Virus record (IMG/VR): IMGVR_UViG_3300042387_000725
Span: 1 to 64,000 of that record
From: a virus
DNA length: 64,000 nt
Direction: 5' to 3' (one strand)
Shown: positions 53,748 through 61,731 of the stretch, piece by piece
Layout: every line of letters begins with the position of its first letter
Position numbering within the stretch: position 1 is the stretch's first letter
Notes under the pieces: model-generated
What the model saw: only the letters and a program-made list of their open reading frames with translations
Told to the model about the DNA's origin: nothing
Database searches by the model: none
Made by a program: the position numbers and the translations under genes

Positions 53748-54515
53748 CTATCTATATTCTCTTCTTGACCATACTTTATTTTTATATATACCGCCATCTG
53801 GTTGACGATAAAATTTTGAATTATCAACCATATTACCATATATCTCTGATTGATTCAAAATCTCTATATTATGATCCCAGTTTTCTCTTTTAAATGGCAA
53901 AATCTGAAGATACGGAGTTCCTGCTGGAATTGTTCCTTCCCAACCATCTGCAATAAAAAATGGAAAACTTCCAAGAAGATGAACTTTATCTGAATCAACA
54001 ACACCAGTGGTATTTAAAAATGGAAGATCAAATCTATTCATTGGTGTCATGAATAGTGCACTATATCCTTCTGGTAGTTTTAATCCCCAGTCAGCAGACC
54101 ATGCAAAATGATACTTGTAGTATCCATGCGGATGTTCAAACTGTGGCATAGGAGGTCTCTGAGTACAAAAGTCTTGATACTTAGAGTCTTCAATCTTTAC
54201 ATTAATTATACCCTGCGAGTTTTTAAAAAATGTTAAGTCACAAGGGGTTTTAAAAACATATCCAGTTGAAAATGCATCCATGATTGCAGGACATGCTTTC
54301 CATGTTGGAATCTTTCCATAATCATCAGTAGTTCCCTCTTTTGGAAATGGACAAACCTCTTTTGGCGCTTTATAGTATTCCCCATTTGGCATCTTTGCAA
54401 ATCTATCTGCATCTTTGTACCAGTCTGGAATTTCTTTTTGTGTTGGAACAGGAACAGAAATACTTTCTTTATTTAGCCATGGCCTATAAGATTTAAATGT
54501 AGCTATTAGTGACAC
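53748..54515 (-). CDS. DUF6065-like protein B
   Basis: This 255-residue protein (GTG start) has WKACPAIMDAFSTGYVFKTPCDLTFFKN, YSALFMTPMNRFDLPFLNTTGVVDSDKV and IPAGTPYLQILPFKRENW. It shows limited similarity to DUF6065-like protein A, mainly the position and form of AGTP..(I/L)(I/L)P and the segment before it. No catalytic motif is visible. It lies between the radical SAM gene and dioxygenase 7 and overlaps the latter. Confidence 0.6.
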   Translation of the reverse strand: MSLIATFKSYRPWLNKESISVPVPTQKEIPDWYKDADRFAKMPNGEYYKAPKEVCPFPKEGTTDDYGKIPTWKACPAIMDAFSTGYVFKTPCDLTFFKNSQGIINVKIEDSKYQDFCTQRPPMPQFEHPHGYYKYHFAWSADWGLKLPEGYSALFMTPMNRFDLPFLNTTGVVDSDKVHLLGSFPFFIADGWEGTIPAGTPYLQILPFKRENWDHNIEILNQSEIYGNMVDNSKFYRQPDGGIYKNKVWSRREYR

Positions 54516-55243
54516 TACTTATGACCTAGCTCGTTAATATCTGTCATTACCACAACACAGTACTTTGTACCTGACTTCATCGGAAGAGATGCATGCTCAT
54601 AAATATAGTTTGAAGGAAATACTGCTATATCTCCAACTCTTGGTGTATGAACATAGTTGTCTAGTCTTGGGAACTTTATTTCTCCACCTTCGTAATCATC
54701 ATTAATATAGATTACTGCAGATACTGTGCAATTGTAGGCTGGACCATGATCAGCATGAATATTAAAGTGTGTTCCTTCTCCTTCATACTTTACAAAATTA
54801 AATGCTTCATAATAAACAACATTGATTCCCCAGTATGCAGCGTAATCATCAATGCAGTACTTTAATTTTTGATAGATCTCTTCATGAAGATCTAAAAGTT
54901 CTGAGTTTGTTTCATCTCTTGGTCCTAAGTTTTCCTGCTTGTACTTAAAGTCTACACAGTCTCTAGCCTTCTTGATAGGAGTTGTAGAATTAGTTACCTG
55001 AGCTTCTGACCATTTATGTTTTTTGTCACCAGACAGATTTGACTCAAGAATATTTATGTATCTATCAGCATCTGCTTTAGAAAATGTATCATGATATACA
55101 TGCAGGCCTAATCCAAGATTCTCAGCGACAATGCCATCTTTGAGCTGTCGTGGAGGGATTCTGTTTGATGCTGTTTCTGATCTATCTTTAGTAAACCAGT
55201 AGTTTGAGTTTTCATCTTGTACTTGTAAGTTATTATATTCCAT
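54515..55243 (-). CDS. 2OG-Fe(II) dioxygenase 7
   Basis: This 242-residue protein has H163-x-D165 (NIHADHG), H217 (YEHAS) and K227 (SGTKYC) complete. VIYINDDYEGGEIKFP is close to copy 6. A 40-residue N-terminal extension is peculiar to this copy. It is the first dioxygenase gene of the island in transcription order, following the glycosyltransferase gene. Confidence 0.92.
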   Translation of the reverse strand: MEYNNLQVQDENSNYWFTKDRSETASNRIPPRQLKDGIVAENLGLGLHVYHDTFSKADADRYINILESNLSGDKKHKWSEAQVTNSTTPIKKARDCVDFKYKQENLGPRDETNSELLDLHEEIYQKLKYCIDDYAAYWGINVVYYEAFNFVKYEGEGTHFNIHADHGPAYNCTVSAVIYINDDYEGGEIKFPRLDNYVHTPRVGDIAVFPSNYIYEHASLPMKSGTKYCVVVMTDINELGHK

Positions 55244-56042
55244 TTGTTTCTCCCTTTTTTTCTGTTAAATTTAATTGCTTAGCCATATATTTTTTAGTTA
55301 AATACCCAATTAAAGTATTTTCTTGTGGAGTAGAAGACATGCTTGGAATTTCTACCTGATGTCTTTTCCAAGAAGAAGAAAATAAAGATACAGCAACACT
55401 ATTACGTATTAATTTTTTACTATATTCAAAACTTATTGGATCTAAAAAGCTATCTATATGTGAATACCTTATTGGATTAAACACACTCTCTTCTTTGGCA
55501 AAACTTGTTAAATTGTTTTTTTCAATTATTTTTGTAAGTAGCTCTGGACCATTTGCAATTTGATCCTTTTGTGATCCATTTGGTATAAAAACAAAATTAT
55601 CAATTAATTCATTTAAAATCTTTTTATCATTTATATACAAAATACCATTGCCAATTCTTACTGGCTCTTTTGCTGGGTAAGGCTTGTCTATAAGAAATCC
55701 AAAAAGATATGGTTCTGGATCTGGCCACTCATCTTTTAAACAGACGGAATCAGAATCTGTCCAAATAAGATTTGTGTTTTTTAACATATGCAATCTAAAG
55801 AAATCAGCAAACTGTGCATGCCCACCTCCAAAGAGTTCATTATCAAATTTTGTTAGAAATATATCTTTTTCTAATACAATTTCATTGGCATCTTTTTTTA
55901 TGGCACCCTCTGGTACCTCAATAGACATATCATATAAATATATATTTAGTTCATGTCCATGATAAATATATGAATTCCATGAGAGTTGCTGTAACAATGT
56001 TGGTTTATTTCCAAACCACAATGTACCAAACTTTAAACCCAT
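55233..56042 (-). CDS. DXD glycosyltransferase (GT32-like)
   Basis: This 269-residue protein has LKFGTLWFGNKPTLLQQLSWNSYIYHGHELNIYLYD, then QFADFFRLHMLKNTNLIWTDSDSVCL. The last part is the nucleotide-sugar DXD motif with the preceding FADFFRLHML helix typical of GT32/Och1-like and alpha-galactosyl-type enzymes. It would transfer a sugar to a protein, lipid or glycan. The frame starts at TTG upstream, but I chose the ATG at 56042. With a hydroxylase gene next to it, it could glycosylate hydroxylated residues; this is inference. Confidence 0.78.
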   Translation of the reverse strand: MGLKFGTLWFGNKPTLLQQLSWNSYIYHGHELNIYLYDMSIEVPEGAIKKDANEIVLEKDIFLTKFDNELFGGGHAQFADFFRLHMLKNTNLIWTDSDSVCLKDEWPDPEPYLFGFLIDKPYPAKEPVRIGNGILYINDKKILNELIDNFVFIPNGSQKDQIANGPELLTKIIEKNNLTSFAKEESVFNPIRYSHIDSFLDPISFEYSKKLIRNSVAVSLFSSSWKRHQVEIPSMSSTPQENTLIGYLTKKYMAKQLNLTEKKGETNGI

Positions 56043-56070
56043 AAGTTTATGCCCCAATCTTATTTAATCA

Positions 56071-56079
56071 ATCATACCA
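56071..56079 (-). promoter_or_regulatory. Promoter at the head of the modification island
   Basis: The minus strand reads TGGTATGAT, an extended -10 with one mismatch, 28 nt before the ATG of the glycosyltransferase gene, in a gap of only 59 nt. Confidence 0.45.
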
Positions 56080-56101
56080 TATAGTTGATTTATAAGAATA
56101 A

Positions 56102-56383
56102 TTATTTATTTTTTAATGTATTTAGTTCGTCTTCTAGTTTTTCTATTTTTTGCATTAAGATCTTTAAAACTTCTACTGCATAAACAGAAAGAATGTCATA
56201 CCTAAGAGCCATAGGCTTATCTTCTTTATCTAAGATAACCATATACTTTAAAGAGTCTACCTCATTAACCTCTTCTGCTATATATCCTAGTTGCCTAATA
56301 TTTTTAGGATCATTATTATATATCCAGGTTACTGGGTTTAAAGCTTGTATGGCTTTTTCAAAATCAATTTCAGTTGACCCCAT
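56102..56383 (-). CDS. Stand-alone S74 intramolecular-chaperone domain
   Basis: This 93-residue protein matches the core of peptidase S74 (endosialidase-type) tail-fibre chaperone domains: ALNPVTWIYNNDPKNIRQLGYIAEEVNEV, then MALRYDILSVYAVEVLKILMQKIEKLEDELN with its terminal coiled coil. Such domains trimerise and self-cleave from fibres. Here the first strand of the domain (SSARFKHSI) lies in the C-terminus of the preceding gene product, separated by stops, so the domain is split. Confidence 0.8.
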   Translation of the reverse strand: MGSTEIDFEKAIQALNPVTWIYNNDPKNIRQLGYIAEEVNEVDSLKYMVILDKEDKPMALRYDILSVYAVEVLKILMQKIEKLEDELNTLKNK

Positions 56384-56401
56384 GTTATTTAACTACCCCT
56401 T

Positions 56402-57250
56402 TTATGAATTGATGTTTACAACCCTCATTATACTGTGCTTAAACCTCGCAGATGAGTATCCAAATCTTGGGAAGAACGGGAAGAATGGAGGGAAGAACGG
56501 TGGGAAGAACGGTGGGAAGAACGGTGGGAAGAACGGGAAGAAAGGTGGGAAGAACGGTGGGAAGAACGGGAAGAACGGGAAGAAAGGTGGGAAAAATGGA
56601 GGGAAGAACGGGAAGAATGGTGGGAAAAATGGAGGGAAAAATGGTGGAGTTGTTGTAATAGAACCAGAAGCATCTGAAGTTTCAGAATTTCCATTAGCAT
56701 TTGTTGCATAAACTGTGTATGTCTGAGAAGTGCCACCTTCTTGAGCTACTGCAGCGCTTAGAGTTGATCCTGATACTGTTGCTCCCTTAGAATCAGAAGA
56801 TGCCCAAGTATATCCAGTAATCGCAGAACCACCATTTGCTGGGGCAGACCAAGAAACGTTATCTTGATTAACCTGTGTAGTTACAGTTGGTGCTGAAGGT
56901 TTAGCTGGAACTGTTGTTGCAGTAATTGAAGCAGATTCTGACGAAGCAGTAGATGTTCCTGCAGCATTTGTTGCTGTTACTGTAAATGTATAGGCAGTAT
57001 TAGATTGAAGACCAGTTACAGTGACTGGAGAAGTTGCACCAGTACCTGTAAAACCTCCAGGAGATGAGGTAGCTGTAAAAGATGTGGCTGCAGGAGAAAG
57101 TGCTGGTAGAGAGAAAGAAACAGTTGCTGCACCATTATTAAATGCTCGTGCAGTTCCAACATTTGTTGCTGTAACATCTGTTGGAGCTAATGGTTCTAAG
57201 AAGTCATTTGATGCCTGAGACTTCTTACCCGCTTTTTTCCCTGCTGCCAT
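56402..57250 (-). CDS. Fibronectin-III protein with C-terminal PPFF repeats
   Basis: This 282-residue protein begins MAAGKKAGKKSQ and contains two fibronectin type III-like domains (about 20-110: YTFTVTATNAAGTSTAS; about 112-200: TYTVYATNANGNSETSD). Residues 202-261 consist only of Pro and Phe in units PPFF or PFF, with 16 FF pairs. The end is RFGYSSARFKHSIMRVVNINS, whose SSARFKHSI looks like the start of an S74 chaperone domain. It is paralogous to 62901-63959. It is presumably a virion fibre or decoration protein exposed to the host. Confidence 0.8.
   Translation of the reverse strand: MAAGKKAGKKSQASNDFLEPLAPTDVTATNVGTARAFNNGAATVSFSLPALSPAATSFTATSSPGGFTGTGATSPVTVTGLQSNTAYTFTVTATNAAGTSTASSESASITATTVPAKPSAPTVTTQVNQDNVSWSAPANGGSAITGYTWASSDSKGATVSGSTLSAAVAQEGGTSQTYTVYATNANGNSETSDASGSITTTPPFFPPFFPPFFPFFPPFFPPFFPFFPFFPPFFPPFFPFFPPFFPPFFPPFFPPFFPFFPRFGYSSARFKHSIMRVVNINS
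56468..56647 (-). repeat. Tandem repeat coding for (P)PFF units
   Basis: On the plus strand this is about 180 bp of near-perfect 9- and 12-base units such as GGGAAGAACGGT, all purine-rich. The codons are nearly identical between units, which suggests expansion by slippage or recombination, although the reading frame is kept. Confidence 0.9.
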
Positions 57251-57272
57251 TTTTATCTCCTAGTTTATTGTA

Positions 57273-58652
57273 TTACGCTGTTAAATCGCCGTAGACAACC
57301 CAAGTATTTTCTGCTCTTTTGAAAAGAGTTGCAGATGACCACTGAGTTCTTAGCTTTAATCCTGGTGTTGCATTTACTGTTACTCCTACTGCTCCTGCAA
57401 TTGTAACCTGTCCTGTTCCCGTCTGAAGAATATCTAGTGATGTTCCGATTGGGTATGCAATTGTTGCATTTAGAGGAATTGTTAATGTAAGTGCTGAAGA
57501 GGATCCCATTTCAATTAAATCATCTCTGTGATCCAATGTTGAAAGTGTGTATGAAGCAGTCTTTTGAGTAATAGGTGTTAAAGAGTCTACCTTTAATCCA
57601 AGGCTAGTTGTTACTGTTCCTGCAAAATCAGCGTCGTCTCCGAGTGCTGCAGCAAGTTCATTAAGAGTATTAAGTGCTGCTGGTGCGCTATCAAGAACTG
57701 CATTTACCTGAGCAGTTGCATCTGCAATTGCTTCTGTCTTAGCAGTTTCAATCGCTGTAGCCTGTGCGGTTGACACTGGCTTATCTGCATCTGCTGTGTT
57801 ATCAACATTTCCAAGCCCTACATCCGCTTTTACAATCCCTACTGGAGATGTAATTGTTTTATTTGTTAAAGTTTGTGTTCCAGTTGTTGTAACTAGTATG
57901 CTAGTGTCTGCAATGCCGTGTACGTTTGTTGTATCATCATTGTGTGTTGTAACATATCCAGATGCTGTTGATTCTGCTTCTGATTTAGCAGTTGCAACAT
58001 TTGATGTAGTTGCAAGAACTGAAGTATCTGCAATACCATGAACGTTTGTTGTGTCGTTATTGTGTGTTGTTACTGCTCCATCTGCATATGTCTTTGTTGC
58101 TACTGTGCTATCAATATCAAACTGATCTGTGTCTGCATTCCAGTCAATTCCTGTTCCTGCAAGTTCTGACTGATCAACTGTTGCATTTCCAACTGCAGTT
58201 CCAACATACTCTTCCATACCATCTTGTGTTACGAGAACTGAGGTGTCAGTAATTCCATGAACGTTTGTTGTGTCGTTATTATGTGTTGTTACTGCGCTAT
58301 TTGTAAAAGACTGAGTTGCAAGGTCTGCCGTATTAGCAATTCCGTGAATATCTGTTGTATCAGATTGGTGATTAGATAGGTTTGTTGCTACTGTTGAGAA
58401 AAAGTTTGGATCATCATTTATTGCTGCTGCAAGCTCATTTAGAGTATCAAGTGCTCCTGGTGCTCCAGCAATAAGGTTAGATATTGAGTCACTATCTGAG
58501 AAGTATGAGAGGTCTGACCAGTGGTTAGTTCCATCACCAATCTTAAACTTATTTGTGTCTGTTTCGTATCCAATTTCTGCTACGTTTAGAATTGGATCTG
58601 CAGAGGTCCACTGAGAAGCAGTTCCTCTGCGCTGTTGCATTCTTGTTGCCAT
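57273..58652 (-). CDS. Tail fibre protein with Mtd-N-type start and HNNDTTNVHG repeats
   Basis: The first 55 residues (RRGTASQWTSADPILNVAEIGYETDTNKFKIGDGTNHWSDLSYF) match the N-terminal domain found on many phage fibres (Mtd-like attachment domain). THNNDTTNVHGI(A/T)DTSVL recurs about three times, with shorter variants, and an LNTLNELAAALGDD-type segment occurs twice, as in shaft repeats. The C-terminus (TLTIPLNATIAYPIGTSLDIL) is beta-rich. It is therefore a 459-residue fibre whose distal part may bind receptor. Confidence 0.8.
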   Translation of the reverse strand: MATRMQQRRGTASQWTSADPILNVAEIGYETDTNKFKIGDGTNHWSDLSYFSDSDSISNLIAGAPGALDTLNELAAAINDDPNFFSTVATNLSNHQSDTTDIHGIANTADLATQSFTNSAVTTHNNDTTNVHGITDTSVLVTQDGMEEYVGTAVGNATVDQSELAGTGIDWNADTDQFDIDSTVATKTYADGAVTTHNNDTTNVHGIADTSVLATTSNVATAKSEAESTASGYVTTHNDDTTNVHGIADTSILVTTTGTQTLTNKTITSPVGIVKADVGLGNVDNTADADKPVSTAQATAIETAKTEAIADATAQVNAVLDSAPAALNTLNELAAALGDDADFAGTVTTSLGLKVDSLTPITQKTASYTLSTLDHRDDLIEMGSSSALTLTIPLNATIAYPIGTSLDILQTGTGQVTIAGAVGVTVNATPGLKLRTQWSSATLFKRAENTWVVYGDLTA

Positions 58653-58677
58653 TTTTATACTCCTCTAGTATTTGTAT

Positions 58678-58686
58678 ATTATATCA
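58678..58686 (-). promoter_or_regulatory. Extended -10 promoter of the Mtd-N fibre gene
   Basis: The minus strand reads TGATATAAT, 25 nt before the ATG at 58652, with GAGGAG between. Confidence 0.65.
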
Positions 58687-58692
58687 GACAAT

Positions 58693-59145
58693 TTAGTTAA
58701 AATTATCTATTGCTTCTCCACCAACCCATGTGGCTTCCCATGAATTAGTATTGTATTGTCCAGCACTTACCAAATACCCTGGCTCATCATATGAACCACC
58801 ACTGACGAAAACACTTGCAATTAAACCATTTCCATCAATAGATGTATCGTGAATGTGGTCTTGCAAAACTTCTGAATCCTCAAGAGTTGCAATAGCAATC
58901 CACTGAGAACTATAGTAAACATGAACTCTTTCGGTTATGGTGTCAAACCATAAATCTCCATTTTCTGGAGATACTGGAGGGGTATCAGAAACATCAATTC
59001 CTCCAGCTACACTATCTACATAGTCTTTAGTTGCTGCGTGTGTACCTAATGTAGGATTTGATACTGTTACTGTACCGCCAAAAGATCCACCAAGGGCAAC
59101 GCTTAACCCATTTTTAACTTTAAAGTCTTTGTTTACCGTTGCCAC
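58693..59145 (-). CDS. Fibre-associated protein, 150 aa
   Basis: It begins MATVNKDFKVKNGL, nearly identical to the start of the next fibre (59166-61013), suggesting a shared attachment module. The middle (VSPENGDLWFDTITERVHVYYSSQWIAIA) is a typical fibre-tip W-x-(D/N)-type segment seen in phage fibres. A short fibre or adaptor is likely. Confidence 0.7.
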   Translation of the reverse strand: MATVNKDFKVKNGLSVALGGSFGGTVTVSNPTLGTHAATKDYVDSVAGGIDVSDTPPVSPENGDLWFDTITERVHVYYSSQWIAIATLEDSEVLQDHIHDTSIDGNGLIASVFVSGGSYDEPGYLVSAGQYNTNSWEATWVGGEAIDNFN

Positions 59146-59165
59146 TTAGTGTCTCCTTTAGTTAA

Positions 59166-61013
59166 TTATGCTAGTAGTGTTCCGAAAACAGTAACTGTTG
59201 AATTGTTTTCAGTAGTTGTTACATCAATATTTACGTAAGTCATTCCAGAAGGAGTACTTATTCTTGGCGCAATGGACATAAGCGGACCATTGGTTGAGAT
59301 ATTTGCATATTCTGTAATTGCTACGTTATTTGATGAATCTAATGTTAGTAATACTTCTGAAACTTCTGAATGAGAAGCAGTTGAGGTTTTTACTAACAGT
59401 TTAGCACTTCTGCCTTGCGATACATTCCATGAAAGTGGTGTTACAGTTTGCGGTACAGAAATTTCTGTTCGCTGACCTGCAACCTGCTTAGTAACTCCAT
59501 CAATAGTAACAGAAGCTGGAGTAATTGGAGATCCATTTATTGCATCTAGTGCTCTCTGGGTTGTAAAGTAGAGGTTTGAAGTACCTTCTGTTAGATCATC
59601 AGTATCAGAATCTGCTACACCGTTTTCTGCGGTGATTACAAGAGTTCCAGCATTATCAGTAATTGTGATATTTGTCTTATCTGCATTAACCAATACATCT
59701 CTTACTCTTTGTGATGTGAAGTACTGGTTTGTTGAACCTTCTTCAATATCGTCTGAGTCAAGTTGTGATGCATCTACTGCAATTTCGCCTGTTCCGTTAT
59801 TGTAACTAATTGCATTTCCTGCAGATAGTGATTGACGAGCACGAGCCTGTGTGAAGTACTCGTTTGTACCTTCAGCAATATCTGAAGTTGTAAGTGCATC
59901 TGCGTATGCCTCTGCATCTTCAAGAGCCTGTGCTGCTGCACCTGCTACATCGTATGCTGCTGATGTTGCGTCAAGTGCTCTTTGGTTTGTGAAGTATAGT
60001 CGTGAAGCATCTTCTGCAACATCTGCTGTGTCAAGACCAGTTACAGAAATTGTTACTCCAGTAATGTCAATGTTGTCGCCTGCAGTTAATGTATCTTGCT
60101 TGCCTGCTGCAATGTCTTGAAGATCACCAATAACATCTGGATTATCATCAAGTGCTGCTGCCAACTCATTAAGAGTATTGAGAAGATCAGGTGCTCCATC
60201 TACAAGTGCTGCTACTGCTGCGTCTGCATATGCAGTTGTTGCAACCTGTGTAGAGTTAGTTCCTGGTGCTGCTGTTGGGGCAGTAGGTGTACCAGTTAGT
60301 GCTGGTGAAGCCAGTGGCGCCTTATCATCAAGTTGATTTTGAATGTTAGATGTTACACCATCAAGGTATGCAATTTCAGTGGTATCAATAGTAATACCTC
60401 CTGCTCCACCACCAATTAGAAATGTTGGGTCCTGAATAGTCTTATTAGAAAGTGTCTGTTGGGCGCTTGTACCTACAACATTTCCATCTCCTACCACAAG
60501 TCCATGAACACCTGAAGAAGCGTTTGTGTGGCTATCAAGGTTGTCTTGAACATCTTCTGCTGCGCCGTTTGCATCGTACCAATCATCTACTATTGGACGA
60601 TCTACAACAATTTGACCACTTACAATTTCAAGACCTACTCCAAGGTCTGCAGAAATTGTTCCCTGTGAGTATGTGATTCCATCTCCACCTGAAAGGTGTG
60701 AATCAACTCTTGCTGTTGTAAAGTACTGGTTTGTTACACCTTCTTCAATGTCTGCTGTTGTAAGTGCATCAATTGCTGAAGTAATATCACCATCTCTTGC
60801 AATATCTGAACCTGCTGCAATTGTAAGTTCTCCAGCAGTTACTGTAAAGTCATCGCTATCAACAGATGTGATAAGTGTTTCTCCGCCAATGAGGTCAAGA
60901 ATGTATTCGTCTCCAGCGCCTTCTGTAAGAATGTTTTCGCCGTTGATTGTACCTGTTTGACCTTCAACTACCAGGCCATTTTTAATTTTAAAATCTTTAT
61001 TTACTGTTGCCAT
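59166..61013 (-). CDS. Long tail fibre protein, 615 aa
   Basis: This shares the MATVNKDFKIKNGL start with the preceding gene. The shaft contains repeats of the type (D/E)(I/D)EEG(T/V)NQYFT(T/S).R(V/A), at least six, and an LLNTLNELAAALDDNPD segment also seen in the 459-residue fibre. The C-terminal 90 residues (LLVKTSTASHSEVSEVLLTLDSSNNVAITEYANISTNG) resemble the 148-residue protein encoded upstream, a probable adaptor or tip domain. Confidence 0.82.
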   Translation of the reverse strand: MATVNKDFKIKNGLVVEGQTGTINGENILTEGAGDEYILDLIGGETLITSVDSDDFTVTAGELTIAAGSDIARDGDITSAIDALTTADIEEGVTNQYFTTARVDSHLSGGDGITYSQGTISADLGVGLEIVSGQIVVDRPIVDDWYDANGAAEDVQDNLDSHTNASSGVHGLVVGDGNVVGTSAQQTLSNKTIQDPTFLIGGGAGGITIDTTEIAYLDGVTSNIQNQLDDKAPLASPALTGTPTAPTAAPGTNSTQVATTAYADAAVAALVDGAPDLLNTLNELAAALDDNPDVIGDLQDIAAGKQDTLTAGDNIDITGVTISVTGLDTADVAEDASRLYFTNQRALDATSAAYDVAGAAAQALEDAEAYADALTTSDIAEGTNEYFTQARARQSLSAGNAISYNNGTGEIAVDASQLDSDDIEEGSTNQYFTSQRVRDVLVNADKTNITITDNAGTLVITAENGVADSDTDDLTEGTSNLYFTTQRALDAINGSPITPASVTIDGVTKQVAGQRTEISVPQTVTPLSWNVSQGRSAKLLVKTSTASHSEVSEVLLTLDSSNNVAITEYANISTNGPLMSIAPRISTPSGMTYVNIDVTTTENNSTVTVFGTLLA

Positions 61014-61029
61014 TTTTTATCTCCTTTGT

Positions 61030-61476
61030 CTATGCCTTCAAGCCCATACGTGCATAACGTACGGTTATAGGGGTTTGTCCAGCTACTGGTGTCACAGTGA
61101 GGGCAACTGTGTCGCTGACCCTGGAGACGCTAATGGTGCCAATATTCCCATCGTTGTCAATTGTTCCATATTCGCTAACCGATACATTTGTACCGTCAAC
61201 GAGGATTGTCATTTCTGTGGCATAAAACTTATTTGCGCCAGCAGAAGTCTTTTTAATGGAGATGATATATTTAACCATTCTCCATACTGTTGCATCAAAA
61301 TTATCAATGACTGTTGCATTCTCAATTCCAGTGATTGTATTTTCGTTATTACCAGCAGAACCTAAATCTGTTGACTGCGCTGCTGTTGTGTCAATAAGGT
61401 TTTCGTAGTCAGTTTGACTTGGACGATCACCAGTTTGGAAGTAAGTCTTCAAACTTGATAATGATAATTTTGCCAT
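61030..61476 (-). CDS. Fibre tip/adaptor protein, 148 aa
   Basis: A helical start (MAKLSLSSLKTYFQTGDRPSQTDYENLIDTTAAQS) leads to a beta-rich C-terminus: WRMVKYIISIKKTSAGANKFYATEMTILVDGTNVSVSEYGTID. This part matches the form of the C-terminus of the 615-residue fibre. It may bind the same partner or be a short version of the fibre head. Its promoter is only 6 nt from the ATG. Confidence 0.65.
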   Translation of the reverse strand: MAKLSLSSLKTYFQTGDRPSQTDYENLIDTTAAQSTDLGSAGNNENTITGIENATVIDNFDATVWRMVKYIISIKKTSAGANKFYATEMTILVDGTNVSVSEYGTIDNDGNIGTISVSRVSDTVALTVTPVAGQTPITVRYARMGLKA

Positions 61477-61482
61477 GTCTGT

Positions 61483-61491
61483 ATTATAACA
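61483..61491 (-). promoter_or_regulatory. Leaderless-type extended -10 promoter
   Basis: The minus strand reads TGTTATAAT, then ACAGAC, then ATG at 61476. A gap of 6 nt predicts transcription from the start codon itself. Confidence 0.6.
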
Positions 61492-61506
61492 TAATTATTT
61501 ATACAA

Positions 61507-61731
61507 TTAAATGATGTAGTTTGAGAACCCAATTATTTGGATTCCAATTCCTGGAGGGTTTGAAGAAGAAAACCCTTCAATCATTACAGTACTGATTTTA
61601 ACCCTAAATGGAAGTATAGACTCAACCCTAGTAAGTGGTGCAGAATATTCTATTTGTGTTATTGGATAATTAACGGCATTAGGAATTGCTACCCTCTTAC
61701 TGTAATCGTCAATAATTACAGCAGTTGCCAT
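61507..61731 (-). CDS. Small beta-rich structural protein, 74 aa
   Basis: IQIIGFSNYII at the end and SAPLTRVESILPFRVKISTVMIEGF in the middle suggest a small all-beta protein. It overlaps the next upstream gene by one base. It is probably a virion component by location; no family recognised. Confidence 0.5.
   Translation of the reverse strand: MATAVIIDDYSKRVAIPNAVNYPITQIEYSAPLTRVESILPFRVKISTVMIEGFSSSNPPGIGIQIIGFSNYII

Noticed and set aside
56460-56650. CRISPR array
   Set aside because: The repeats are 9-12 bp, contiguous, without unique spacers, and stay in reading frame.
56193-56711. Plus-strand frame rich in NGGKNGKN over the PPFF repeat, resembling a Gly/Asn/Lys-rich repeat protein
   Set aside because: It is the reverse-complement shadow of the PPFF array. 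The minus-strand gene has fibronectin domains, AGGAG and a clear start.
56402-57250. Collagen-like protein as hydroxylase substrate
   Set aside because: No Gly-X-Y repeat is present in this protein or elsewhere in the window; only Pro/Phe repeats are.
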